Positions 33,820 through 45,372 of a stretch of DNA of 64,000 nucleotides are shown piece after piece. The stretch is from assembly GCA_035048485.1 (NCBI GenBank), contig CM068582.1, positions 18,921,570 to 18,985,569 on the forward strand, given 5' to 3'. Under the pieces are notes generated by a model. That model did not search any database. It was not told the DNA's origin and saw only the letters and a list, made by a program, of their open reading frames with translations. Source of the DNA: Pteria penguin (Eukaryota; Mollusca; Bivalvia; Pterioida; Pteriidae). Within the stretch, counting starts at the first letter, position 1; every line of letters begins with the position of its first letter. The translations under genes were made by a program, and so were the position numbers.

Positions 33820-36061
33820 TTCTGGGAAGAATTAAAATATCGTTTCCATGCATGGATAACATGCTTTTATGATAAAGATACATTAACTTATACACAACGA
33901 TTATCTGTTATATCCCTAATACACAAGAAAGGTGATAAAAGGAATTTAAATAATTATAGACCTATTAGCCTCAATAATACTGACTACAAAATTATTGCTT
34001 TTGTATTAACTAGAAGATTACAGAAAATAATTGACAATATAATTTCCAGAGATCAATCTGCATATATTAAAAGGTAGATACATTGGTATTAATGCTAGAC
34101 TTATAGTTGATATATTTGAGTATTGTGAGAAATTTGATAAAGAAGCTATATTACTTTTGCTCTATTTCCAGAAGGCGTTTGACTCTGTTAAATGGTCTTT
34201 TATGATGTCGCATATATTTTTATACCATTATGTGTTTAACAATACCTTACGTGTTTATATTTTTATGACCTCTCAATATGCGATACCTGTTGACCCTTGT
34301 TCTTTACATGGAGGATTATTTATAAATTTTTAAATGTAAGTCTTTTGATTGTTCTGCTGTTACGGTGAGTGGGAAGGTGGGCCCGTAAACCGGTTAACCA
34401 CACCATTTGTTTGGCTTTTGTCAAATTAAATGACCGTCCTAAGTCGGTATCGTAATTGCACTACAATCAAATATTTTTGTAATGTTTTAAATGTTCTATA
34501 TTATTTATATTTATGTATTGTATAGCTCCATGGTGACTTCTGCTACATAACTGAGCCGGTAACTCCTCTTTTTTCTTTTATGATAAAAACATTAAAATTT
34601 TTCAATTTCGGAGAAAATTTTATAAAATTGATCAGTACTTTGTACAGTAATCCTGCTATTAGATTAAAGAACAACAACTGGCTCTCTAGGATATGTAAAA
34701 TGGAACGGGGCATCCGTCAAGGGTGTCCCGTTTCTGCAATAATCATTTTATTTGTTGCTGAAGTAATGGCATTGAAATTTCATGAAAATGAGGAAATAAA
34801 AGGTTTTAAAAAGGATGATATGAATATTGAAATAAAAACAATACAGCATGCTGATGACTGCACACTTCCGTTAAAAGATGTAAATTCGTTGAAATCAGCT
34901 ATAAATGAAATCAATGTTTTTAACAAATTTTCTGGAATGAAGCTTAATTTATCGAAAACGGAATGTATACTATTAGGGCCATTGAAAGGTCTCTACAAAG
35001 AGATAGAAGGTATTCTTGTCAATGATACATGTGTGAAAATATTAGGTATTTTCATTGGACATGATAAGGATCTTTGTTATAAAAATAATTGGACCAACAT
35101 TGTAAATGATTTAGAAAAGCTTTTAGAATCATGGAAAAATAGAAAATTGACAATTTTAGGTAAAGTCTTCATAATTAACACTTTAGCAATATCAAAACTT
35201 ATATATACAGCATCGATTCTCGAGTTTCCAGAAGATATGACAATTAAATTGGTAAATAAAAAGATCTTTAATTTCATATGGAGCAAACAAGACAGAATTA
35301 AAAGAAACACAGTGATAGGAAAAATTTGCAAAGGAGGTGTAAATCTGGTAGATATCGAATCAAAAACCAAATCTTTAAAAGCTACATGGATCAAATGAAT
35401 ATATACTTCAAAGAGCAGTTTGAAAGATTTTTTGAATAGTTTTTGTGTGAAGAAAAGCATAGATATTGAATATATATTAAAAACGAATGTTACTACTACA
35501 CATGAGTACAACTTGATCAACAATTTTTCAAACTTCTACAAGGAAGTTTTTGTATTTTTGAAAATATGTAAAAAATTACAAAATGTTGAACAAATGAGTT
35601 TACATGACTTTCTTTGTCAACCCTTGTGGTGTAATAAGATATTACAATATAAAGGAAAATGTTTGTATTTTGATACTTGGATCCGAAGTGGTTTTAAGTA
35701 TTTTAATGATGCTGTAGATGAAAATGATTTGAAACCAATCGAGTGGTTCTATGAAAATTTAGAAATAAAAAATAATATTCTTTGTGAATACACAAGTGTG
35801 AGCAATGTCTTTAGAAAATAAGACACTTTGATTTTAAGGATCACCCTTATCAAAATTTAAAGATGAAATTGCTTTTTGATATTTCATCTCTCAAAAAACC
35901 TGTAGACATTTTTAGCATATCGTCAAAACTATTATATGATATATTTATATACAAAATATATCATACCCCCCTATACCAATCGTATTACTCTAGAATTATG
36001 AATATAGAAAAAACATCATGGATTATAATACATCAAAATGAAAGGACTTGAAAGTCGTCAA
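33820..36061 (+). mobile_element. L1/Tx1-like LINE, decayed and twice interrupted
   Basis: The first part (33880-34195) encodes RLSVISLIHKKGDKRNLNNY, RPISLNNTDYKIIAFVLTRR and, after a frameshift, YFQKAFDSVKWSFM. A Penelope-like 3' tail then intervenes (34207-34573). The frame resumes at 34585 with IKTLKFFNFGENFIKLISTL, GIRQGCPVSAII and motif C QHADDC (ADD). It then continues with SGMKLNLSKTECILLGPL, thumb and connection sequence to 35398. Two more frames (35420-35821, 35863-36051) give the C-terminal domain with a PLW...YFDTWIRSGFKYFNDAV motif. The YRPISL(L)N, GCP and ADD spacing fits L1/Tx1-type ORF2. An inverted-repeat element (36062-36861) follows, and KIENMYEKKVAEFN at 36863-36910 appears to continue the same protein. 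Confidence 0.75.
34207..34573 (+). mobile_element. Penelope-like 3' tail inserted in a LINE (copy 3)
   Basis: This 367-bp block matches the 3' ends of copies 1 and 2 (16915-17288 and 26495-26866), including CGGTTAACCACACCATTTGT. It is flanked by TCTTTTATGAT at 34196-34206 and 34574-34584. Removing the insert and one repeat restores the LINE protein frame (VKWSF-MIKTLKF). This is a severely 5'-truncated insertion, as produced by target-primed reverse transcription. It carries no coding sequence. Confidence 0.85.
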
Positions 36062-36861
36062 GGTCGGAATTGCATGGTCAAGTACATCAAAGGTAATAAA
36101 GTCGTGATCCACGAAGAGATCACACACCAAGCGTGTAATGTTTAGGATCAGTATTGACAAAAACACGGTCTGCGCACAGGTGCTCGTTTTCATATAAACA
36201 ACGGCTCCGCCCTGTACGTGTCCGTCTCGTACTATATAGTTATCTCATTCTCTCTTATAACTTTTGATCTTGACGGTATTGTGAAATTAGCAATCTGGAC
36301 AGTCTCCCGCTGTACATGTATATTTGGGGAAAACCACGTCTACAGATGTAGATCTAAAAATAACTAGCTATTTTTAGTAGCATTACACATCAACAACTAC
36401 CAAGACGTTTGTTTATCGTTGTGACGAGAAGATTGTAGAGTACTTTGAATTCCACTGCTACAAAAAGAAGCGATATTCTCAAGTTTTATTAATTATAATA
36501 CAACGGATACTAGTACGGACTAGTAGTGTACTTCTTAAATTACGGCACAGCTACACAATAATGTCAATCGTACTTTTTCGGGACTCTCCGTCGAGTATTC
36601 GGAAAGACTGCATGTCCTCCAGCGCATGAATATAACTCGTCTAAATCAATGGAATAACGGCACATCTATTTTCCCATCTGATCAAACTTATCTTGTATTG
36701 ACTCGTACAATATGAATCATAAGTACTAAAAGTAAATCTAATCACGCTTTTTCTAAATATCAACGCACTATTTATACACGAAGAGGTATTTTCTGCGTTC
36801 CACGCGTTCACCAGAACATATTATAACGACTAGGGTTTGGAATTGCTACGCAATTCCGACC
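36062..36861. mobile_element. 800-bp inverted-repeat element in the L1-like LINE
   Basis: GGTCGGAATTGC (36062-36073) is the reverse complement of GCAATTCCGACC (36850-36861). The right end is itself a hairpin (GGAATTGC, TAC, GCAATTCC). Just outside the left end is GGACTTGAAAGTC, a motif that recurs near other repeats. LINE coding sequence appears on both sides, which supports insertion. The interior is non-coding. The exact target duplication is unclear. Confidence 0.55.
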
Positions 36862-36949
36862 AATAAGATAGAAAATATGTATGAAAAGAAAGTTGCAGAA
36901 TTCAATTCAATATTCAATATGGCATTGTTCTCATGTTCTTTTCAATATG

Positions 36950-38310
36950 TTTGAATTAATATAAGTCACTGAGTTCGTGTGTATTTCAAATATCATATTA
37001 TGCCTGAAATATGTGAAGTGACATTAAATTTACTGGATCTAATGTTCTTTATCAGTGAACCTGGCAACTCTGTGTCATCCTTCTATACTAATGTTAAGAT
37101 GCAAAGAAATTTTTCATCAAGAGCTTAAACATAACAGTCAAAGTGTTTTTTAAGAATCTGGTTTTCGCAGATAACTGTACCCATGTCAAGGGCTAAAATC
37201 TCTGATCAGTATCTCCCTTGCATATTCGTATAACTTCTACTATCTTCTTCGTTTCTGGAGCAGATGTTTTCTGAAATTTCTGAAAATTGAACAATCTCAA
37301 ATTAATCTAAATGAATTAATATCATCATTATCGTTGATTATCCACACGTTTTTTCATCCTTTATTATCAGACATCAAATATGCAGCTCTGTTTATTGTAA
37401 ATGCACTACCGATTTGAGAAACTTTGAAAACTTTATAACCAATATGCATGGAACAAACTGTTATATCCTACATGTACGATAAAAAAATATTTACAATAAT
37501 CTGGAACTTAAACCTGACACAAAATACAATTACAAACACATCTAACTTTAACATAATTGTGTTGTTATGCATAAAGAAGTATGTATGTTGGTTGATTGGT
37601 GTTTTACGTCGCTTTCAACAATTTTTCAGTTATATCGTGGAAGTAGGAGGTGACCAACCTCTTAAACATAGTGGCGCAACCCAGGAATCGAAAGTATGTA
37701 TGTTCAGCTACAACCTAGTGAACTTTGTCGAGTGATGACAACCTGACAAACTAAAAAGTTAAAAGATATCTATCTAATATGTTTCATTCTTACCTGCACA
37801 GCTGAATACTGTGTTGTTGAGAGTGTGACCTCACCCAGTTAAGTATTAGCCACAATATAAGTCACTACTATATGTATATAGTCTCTAAGTCTGACATCTG
37901 TAATGACAGCCTCCCTCTACATTGCAACAGTTACAGTGTTGTCTCTCATGTACAGGTTTGTTTTTACCATGACATTTTTGGTTGACTTATTCTGAAGATT
38001 TTGAATGGTGGTTATAAATACCCGGATGTCCGACTTCGACAATAACCAGTTAAATATGAAACTGCTCTTACACACTTTTATAGCAATAGAATTTGAATAC
38101 AGATATGACTTGTTAATCTGGAATTCAAAAACCCAGAACTCTTCTAATAGTTCTATAAAAATCTGTTGTATTTCATTTTTGGAAATTGAAGATAATGGCT
38201 CTATTATGACTGCCACCACATACGAACATGATCCTATCTGTATGAACAGGACATTATACATATAATTGCTGACCTAATTTCCATTGAAACAGTTAATCAA
38301 CAATCGCTAG
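36950..38310. other. No gene recognised; SINE-tail fragment
   Basis: The stretch is AT-rich and apparently non-coding. At 37588-37670 the words TTGATTGGTGTTTTACGTCG and CTTTCAACAATTTTTCAGTT resemble a reversed SINE 3' part common in molluscs. Nothing else is supported. Confidence 0.45.
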
Positions 38311-39065
38311 CATGATTTGCCAAAATGCCGCACATATACCAAAATGCACCCGAAATACTCCTTATATCTTAATAATTATTGCTTTAACATATAAATAAAT
38401 CTGGGTCAAATACGTACAAATATGTATCTTTTAATGTGTAATATATTTTAGTATGTGTCTTCATAGTTTAAGACAAATTTATTACACGGAAGATAACTCT
38501 TACAATCTGTTTAGTTTTTTTTTAAGTAATATTACAAGTTGTTTTTTTTTCTACATTGTTGAATAAAGTTATCTACACGATTTTTCTATAAAATTAATCA
38601 ATCATGTTCTTTTTTCAGAATCATGATAATTATATCAGGGACGTATACATGTATAACACCCCTGATTATATGGATCAAAGAGGTAGATGACTGTACTTAA
38701 TATGTGTATAATAAAAGTTAATCATCTGTTGGTCTTTTTCAAGACTAACCCCTTATAATTATTGTTTTGATAATTGATCATTAAATAATTTTTTAAAAGT
38801 TTTCAATTGTTATCACCTTTTTAAACTTTGATAATATTTAAATATGAGAAGTTTTAGATAAAGATAATTTGGAGGAAATCAGAGGAAATCGGGACTAAAC
38901 ACCTTGATAAATAAATAAACGTGCCTGAAAACTAATAAATGACTTCTTAAGCAATTAAATTAGGCCAATAAAATAAAATATGAAGGGCATTTCGGTTGAT
39001 TGTAGGGGTATTTCTCTATTTAAATGGGGCATTTCGGTAAATGAGGGGCATTTCCGTAAATCGTG
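38311..39065. mobile_element. Inverted-repeat element 9 with iterated GAAATGCCCC motifs
   Basis: The left end (38314-38362) and the reversed right end (39014-39062) align over about 45 bp as GATTTRCSRAAATGCCSCWC then ATWTACCRAAATGCMCC. On the right, GAAATGCCCC or a one-base variant occurs four times at 19, 21 and 21 bp spacing. The interior is non-coding and AT-rich. The architecture is like element 2. No target duplication was found by eye. Confidence 0.65.
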
Positions 39066-39079
39066 TTACCCATCAACAG

Positions 39080-39340
39080 TAATGGCGTAGTACAATACGT
39101 TGTTGTGAACTGGTCCTCCGGTTCAAAATCTATAAGTCATACAACATTTAAAGACAAAAACAATTCTAAGAAGTTCAAATATAGCCAAACTCGACGGCGT
39201 TAGAGTACTGTGGCATGTAATCAATGGCGTACTGACTACTGCATTCTGCAATGCGCTGTAGTGGACTAGCCCTACGGTTCAAAATTTACACGTCTTCCAA
39301 CATTAAAAAACAATTATAAAAAGTTTCTACAGCTAAACAA
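39080..39340 (+). repeat. Two diverged tandem units of about 150 bp
   Basis: GAACTGGTCCTCCGGTTCAA followed by AATCTATAAGTCAT (39110) parallels GGACTAGCCCTACGGTTCAA followed by AATTTACACGTCTT (39260). Both units contain AATGGCGTA and an AAAACAATT stretch. No gene is seen. Confidence 0.5.
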
Positions 39341-39799
39341 TACTAGTATATACACACTGTATCAATAAGAATTGACAAAACACTTACTATTTCTTAAAAG
39401 TTCTTCCACACTCAGCTAGCTATCTAGATCACCTCTCTTCTTCTCGGCTACTATTTATAGTATAGAAAAAACGCGCCAAATATTCTGGGGAATTTCCATA
39501 CGCTTTGTACTAAAATTCATACGCATTAAAGAGAATGATACTCTTCGTTTCACCTGGTACTATTTAATCATTTACTGTCAACATTTGATGTGCTAAACGA
39601 CTTTGTAAATTCAACATCACAACATAGTAATGGATCATGATCATGAGAACTACATTTGGTGGCGCACGTGTTGAACAAGTAGTAAAGAGGTAAATCCTAG
39701 TTTTTCGGAACCTTTCGTTTTTTCGTTCCGAAAGTCTGATCTCTACTGTAACAATGGGTCGCCCTGATAAGGCGCGACCCAAAAAATCAATAAAATGAC

Positions 39800-41000
39800 A
39801 CAAAGAGATGTAGAAATGACTAACTTTATTACGAAGTCAAAATGACGTCAAAAATTTCATTTCAGACGATAACCACAAATAGTAACACTCTTTAAGACAC
39901 CTTTCTATTTCACTCTGATGCATTCTGAACTACGATCTATGAAGCCATTCGGAAGAAGATGATTGTCGAAGTAGAGAACAAAAGTGGGCATATATCATCG
40001 AACCCAGGATCCATAACCAAAAATATCTCGTCGAAAACGACATTTGCATGAGTATAACATTCCCATTAAGTTTCGACAAAATCATTCCATTAATGCTGAT
40101 ACACACAGATCAAAGCTTATCATTACGTGCTTGTAATATATCTCCAAACCAATACATTATCTTTAAAAAATGCAAACTCCTATAAATTATTTTTGTATTC
40201 CACTTCTTTACAATGACTTTTACCGAAATTAAATCAGTTAACATACACAAAATTAATGCATTATGAGCAACTTCCAAGGAGAAAATCTAAGTAATTACAT
40301 GACAAGCCCAAACAACGGATTGAAAACAGAACAAACAAACAAAAAAAAAAGCCACCAAAAAGCGTCATAAATTGAATTGTATAACGGTACCAAACTCAAC
40401 AATACTTCTTAAGACATCCTTCCAGTTCATTGTGATATATTGGGTTTGATGAACAATGTAGCTGGTCTGAATAAAAAGTTTGTCAAAGGAGGGTACCCTC
40501 TTGGTCTTATATTGCCCTGTCTTGGACTATTCCCTTATCAGATCTGGTTGGAAACATTAATACAAATACAAAATAAATTCACTATACAAGTAAGAAACCT
40601 ACAAAGATAAAATCCACAGAATTACCAAATCTTAAGTCGAGAATGACGAAAAAACTTTTTTTTTCCGATTCAATGAAACACAAAAACTGGAATGTCCATC
40701 TAGAAAACTCAGATACTATTACAGCCGCAAGTAGTGGCCCTATATGAATGATAGGGCCACAATTTCTTACGTTGTGTAAACTTGCATTTTTGATAAACAG
40801 AATAACCGGCACGATTCATTGCCTATAGATGTTAATCATGACATCTGGCTGTGACTCAAGATTCAATCCCAGGCAACTTTTCATAATACATCATAAGTAA
40901 AAAAGGAATTTATCAATCAAATTGTTCCAATGATAAATATAAGAATTGAACGTGCAAGAATTCTTTGAATATTCAATTCCAAAATAAATCAAGACTGATG
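39800..41000. other. Decayed family-A-like fragments, no gene
   Basis: Fragments with AACACTCTTTAAGACACC (39885), TGACAAGCCCAAACAACG and GTCAAAGGAGGGTACCCTCT (40485) are family-A module remains. No coding potential is recognised. Confidence 0.45.
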
Positions 41001-41001
41001 C

Positions 41002-41003
<2 letters not shown>

Positions 41004-41070
<67 letters not shown>
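41004..41070. repeat. (TA)n microsatellite
   Basis: About 33 uninterrupted TA dinucleotides. Confidence 0.95.
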
Positions 41071-41073
<3 letters not shown>

Positions 41074-41229
41074 AATATCGCTCATCATGTACAGAGTACA
41101 TAATGAACATGAAAATAACAGAAGGGAATTCCACCCAGGTGTCCACGATTTGCAATCTATGACAAGGGTTGTCTAGTCGCAGATGTTGTAAATCATGAAC
41201 ACAAGAATGTAATTTCCTTGTCCCTTACG

Positions 41230-41640
41230 CAAAGTATGAAAGGTTTCATCTTAAAGTATCTATATGCTAAGTTTAAAAGCTCTACACCCTTTTGTGTAGA
41301 AGATATAGTCAAGGTTAAAGTTTTTGAAAAGCAGGTCACACGTCAAGGTCAAGGACATTAGGTCAAAAGTCATGGTTCCAATATTAAAGATCTTATCAAG
41401 TAATCTGTATATGAAGTTCAAACCCCTTCTCCTTTTGGTACAAATGATACAGCCAAAGTTTTTGAAAACGTAGAGCACCAAGGTCAAAGTCACTAGTTAA
41501 AAATCATGGTCCTAAATGAAAGGTCTCATCACAAGAAAACTATATGTGGTGTTTCGAAGCCTTGTACCTCTTGGTACAAACGATATAGTGAAGGTTTTTG
41601 CCACAGGGTAAGAGTCACAGACAGGTCAAAAACTAGATGC
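41230..41640 (+). repeat. Family-B tandem array, about three units
   Basis: Units of about 135 bp share AAGGTCAAGGACATTAGGTC-like, ATATAGTCAAGGTTAAAG-like and AAAGGTCTCATCACAAG-like words, each ending at AGTTTTTGAAAA or a variant. The stretch is dense in AGGTCA half-sites. No gene is seen. Confidence 0.65.
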
Positions 41641-41656
41641 CCCTGAATTTCATTCC

Positions 41657-42527
41657 GATAGATCTCTACTCACAACGAGATGTGAGAGTATCTTTCAGGA
41701 CCTTCAGGTCCTTTGATTTTTTTTATGGAAACGGGAAACGGGAAATCCACTATAAAGTAGTTTTTCCCCGGGGGAAAATGGCTATAAGTGAGGGGGATGG
41801 CTATATAGCCAAATTTCCCCCAGGGGAAAACTACTATATAGCCATTTTTCGGTTGGCTAGGGGGAAAAACTACTATATAACACCAGACCTAAATGAACTT
41901 CACCTGCATCTTTCTTTGATACATCTGTATACTCAATATCAATTTAAGCCATCAAACCTTCACCGAGAAAATGAGCGGAAATTCAATGATGACGAAATGA
42001 TGGAACGAGGTAACACTATATGTCCCCGGAAATTTCATGGCGGGGCATAAAAACCTTTAAATTTGTAAAGGTGTATTTCTACTACAAGTATACGAAGTTT
42101 GTCCATAAGTCTTGCGGTTTAGAAGGAGTTGAAAATGTAAAACGTTTACGGACAACAGACACAACAGGAAGAAGCTGCATGAAAAACGCTCATGTGAGCC
42201 TTTATCTCAGGCGTAAAACATGATTTTATAATGAAGCCAAACACAACAACAAGCTTCTAAGACACAAAACCCTTCTAGATCACTCTGATACATTCGGTTT
42301 GCAGCTGCTCTTGTAAAAGAACAAAACCATCTTGAACCTATGATGCCCCATCCTGGACCCACCCCTACACAGAATATATCCCAACCAAGTCTCATCAAAA
42401 TCATTTTATTAGTTTTGAAAAAGTCTATCAAAGCTTATAGTATCCCCGTTTCCATAAAAAAAATCAAAGGACCTGAAGGCCCTGAAAGATACTCTCACTT
42501 ACATCTCGTTGTGAATAGAGATCTATC
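41657..42527. mobile_element. Inverted-repeat element 4 with nested palindromes
   Basis: An arm of 79 bp (41657-41735) matches the reverse complement of an 83-bp arm (42445-42527). The only length difference is a 4-bp duplication near TGTAAGTGAGAG. The arms start GATAGATCTCTA and end TTTATGGAAACGGG. Just inside the left arm, 41750-41885 is packed with palindromes (TTTTCCCCGGGGGAAAA, GGCTATATAGCC, TTTCCCCCAGGGGAAA). GTAGTTTTTCCCC is answered by GGGGAAAAACTAC. No protein is recognised. The right part of the interior includes family-A remains with a decayed terminal hairpin (42190-42218). Confidence 0.75.
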
Positions 42528-43059
42528 TATATCTCCCTCATGTATAGCTCTGTCCTTAGATGGATTCTTTGGTTCACTTTTCGGTCAGTTTGGCTTTAAC
42601 ACTGCTCTTCATATTTTTATATATTTTGAGAATTCCAATCATTCGGCCTCGAGCATCATTGAAGAGACATAACTTGTCGAAATGCGCATATGGTGCACAA
42701 AATTAAATGGAATATATGTTCTATATTTATTAAAGGACACCCCAACCTCATTTTGTATGAAATGAGTTATGTTAATGAAAATAAGGTACTGCACTAATAG
42801 TGTAAACAAATGGAGAAATATTTTTTGCCCCATTTGAGGCTAAACTTAAGATGCACTTTTGTTAATGTTTCCAAAATCGATGCCCATGTTGCGCATATCC
42901 TTCATAATCACTGTCATTGTTGTGGAAGGAACCTACAAAATCGAGTAAACAAAGCGCGACAAGGAAAACATGATAACAAGAGTGGCCAGAGGACAATAAA
43001 GCTCGTCAGTGGGGGTCATAATCATCTCGTGGATACATTTATAGAACTGTAACATGTTA
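42528..43059. other. No gene recognised
   Basis: Intronic or intergenic sequence without recognised exons or intact repeats. Confidence 0.4.
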
Positions 43060-43770
43060 TGAAACGTCAAAGTTCAAGGTCAAGGTAAAGAGGTCAAAAG
43101 TGATGGCACCAAATGAAAACTTTGGTCCACAGGAAACATCAAAGCCCTATCACTAACAGTTAAAGGATAAAACCCAGGACAAAGTTTTTGAAAATTAGGT
43201 CAAAGTTCAAGGTCAAAAGTAATAGCACCAATACAAGTTCTTGTCATAAGGAATCTACAGGAGAAATATCAAAGGCCCATTTCTAATGGTTGAAAAGATA
43301 TAGCCAAAGTTAAAGTTTTTGAAAATTAGATGCAGGTTTAAGGTCTAGGTCACGAGGTAAAAAGTAATGGCGCCAAAAGAAAAGTCTGGTTATAAGGAAT
43401 CTACATATTGTGTGGAATATCAAAGTTCTATCCCTAGCGATTCAAAAGGTATAGCCAAGTTTAAAGGTTTTATTGAAGTAGGTCGAAGCCCAACGTCAAG
43501 GTCACAACGTCAAAGTGATGCCACCAAATGAAAAATCTGGCCATGCGGAATCTAAATGTCAAATATTAAAGTCTTATCTCTTATGCTTAAAAAGATACAG
43601 CCAAAGTAAAAGTTTATGAAAAGTAGGTTAAAGTCTAAGGTCAAGGATATGAGGTAAAAACTGACGGCATTTAATGAAAGCTCTGGTCATTAGGAATCTA
43701 GTTACGATTTATCCAAGTCTTTTCTCTTATGGTTAAAAAGTTGTAGTCCAGATTAAAGTTTTTTGGACGC
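43060..43770 (+). repeat. Family-B tandem array, about five units
   Basis: Units begin near 43070, 43200, 43330, 43480 and 43625, a period of 129-150 bp. Shared words are TCAAGGTCA, AAAAGTGATGGCACCAAATG, GGAATCTACA, TATCAAAG and AAAGTTTTTGAAAA. It is non-coding. Confidence 0.7.
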
Positions 43771-43832
43771 CGAGGGTATGACATTAGTTCACCGGACATT
43801 TGTTCCGGCGAGCTAACAAGTACGAATCCAAC

Positions 43833-43845
<13 letters not shown>

Positions 43846-43866
<21 letters not shown>

Positions 43867-43879
43867 AATATATATATAT
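43846..43879. repeat. (TA)n microsatellite
   Basis: A short TA run after ACAACAACAACAACAA, interrupted once near 43867. Confidence 0.9.
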
Positions 43880-44654
43880 TCATACGCATACCCAAGAGCA
43901 AAGCATCCAAAAGCAATGTCCAAAGTAACAAAATAAAAGTATATGTAAATCCATATTCGTAATTTATCCAGTTAATTTAAATTGTATGTTGATTGATAGA
44001 AACATTCAAGTTCTATAAAGTATCATACCGAACTATTTGTTTCAGCGGAATTCTGTTATTTAAGATGTGTTGTCCAGTATTGCACGATTCCCCTACACAA
44101 CACAGCAATCCTAGCCGATTCAAGAAATGCCAAAACATATTATTACTATATTTCCGCTATTTTTTAATCTTGAAAAACACGAATGCTCCAGCGGCAACCA
44201 AGCTTCTTAAAGTGAGGCATTCAAAGCTCAAGAGGTCAACAACATTGCTGTAATTTGATAGGGCTTTATTAGTGGAGCATGCATGCAATATATGAAGTCT
44301 CCATCTCTTATGGTTCAAAACATATGGCGACAAACAAACAGGCAGACAGGTTAAAATAATATGATCCCGATCAATCCAACCGCGGGCCTAAAATGCAAAA
44401 ACTCATAAAAACAATTCAGCTAGCAAAACCCTGAACTGGGAAATAGGAATGCTTCTTAAGGCATACTTCCAGATCACTCTGATACATTTGGTTTGATGAT
44501 CTATGCACCAGTCTGAGGTGGTATGCCAAAGGAGACCAATGTCATCCCGTCCTGGGTCCACCAGATTTGGCCACAAAGAACATATAATTGAAATATACAA
44601 GCCTTATTTCTCACTGAAGCTTCACCTCAGGTAAGCTAAATCTGCTTAACTTAC
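43880..44654. other. TBC1D20 intron or downstream region, decayed repeats
   Basis: Family-A-like fragments occur at 44440-44640 (GGAGACCAATGTCATCCCGT, then CTTCACCTCAGGTAAGCT). No further TBC1D20 exon was recognised downstream of 44655 on the minus strand. Confidence 0.45.
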
Positions 44655-44842
44655 GTTTTTGTCTTTAAAACAGATGCTGCGTCTTTTTCAGCAACCTCTG
44701 GAGGATACTGAAGAAATAATTCACCCGCTCTTCGAACCAGCTGTTCATATGGTAAATTCTCTGGGATCGCTGACATGAGTCCATGTAACACACACATATC
44801 ACATTCACTGCAAAGGATTTCCTCTTCTCTATGTAAAACCAT
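44655..44842 (-). CDS. TBC1D20: TBC1D20 exon (end of the TBC domain and following region)
   Basis: A 188-bp exon starts after TTTTTATACAG at 44842 and ends before GTAAGTT at 44655. It reads MVLHREEEILCSECDMCVLH, then GLMSAIPENLPYEQLVRRAG and ELFLQYPPEVAEKDAASVLK. This continues directly from the exon at 52369-52228 in phase 0 and follows the vertebrate protein closely (VLYREQEVL, CDMASVHHLLSQIPQDLPYE, RAGDLF-QFPP). TBC1D20 is a GTPase-activating protein for Rab1 and Rab18, anchored in the ER membrane by a C-terminal helix. That C-terminal region should be encoded in a later exon not seen here. No defect is visible in this exon. Confidence 0.9.
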
Positions 44843-45177
44843 CTGTATAAAAAGGGTATTTCATACAATAGTATGTTTTTCGACGGGCACAATATTTTTT
44901 CAAGAGAAAAGAATATAGTACATTTGATTAAGGATTGAAATGGTGTCTCTTTGATAATGTGGAAATGTGATATGCCTTCAAATACGCGACATGACTTATT
45001 TTGACCAAGTCATGACTTCTTCTTTGAGCATATTATGAGACAATTGTAAGTATATCATGTACGAGATCTCTGATTTCAACCTACTGCTGTGCAGATGAAA
45101 AGTTAAGCGGAGTTTTTCATGCATCGTTGACTTTACCACACCCATGGCAATTAACACACAATCGGGCCCAGGGTTGC

Positions 45178-45372
45178 TGAAAACTACGGAAGAATGGAAT
45201 AACATGCGGGAAAAATTATCTCGTGAGCACGACTTACCAAGTAGTGCGCCTAACATAAAAAGCCGTGCGCACGAGATAGTTATCTCTTTCACATTATAAT
45301 TAAGTCGTCCACACGACATAAATCGTCTACAAGAGATAGTTATGTCGTTCGCACGACATAAAATGTCGACTG
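45178..45372 (+). repeat. Family-E repeat, copy E1, with iterated TCGTGCGCACGA palindromes
   Basis: It starts ACTACGGAAGAATGGAA and carries serial near-palindromes such as GTGCGCACGAGATAGTTATC and GTCGTCCACACGACATAA, and CGTTCGCACGACATAA. A relative begins at 52858. It is non-coding. Confidence 0.55.

Noticed and set aside
41637..42050. A 137-residue open frame.
   Set aside because: It crosses the inverted arm and palindromic cluster of element 4; the translation reflects palindromes rather than a protein.
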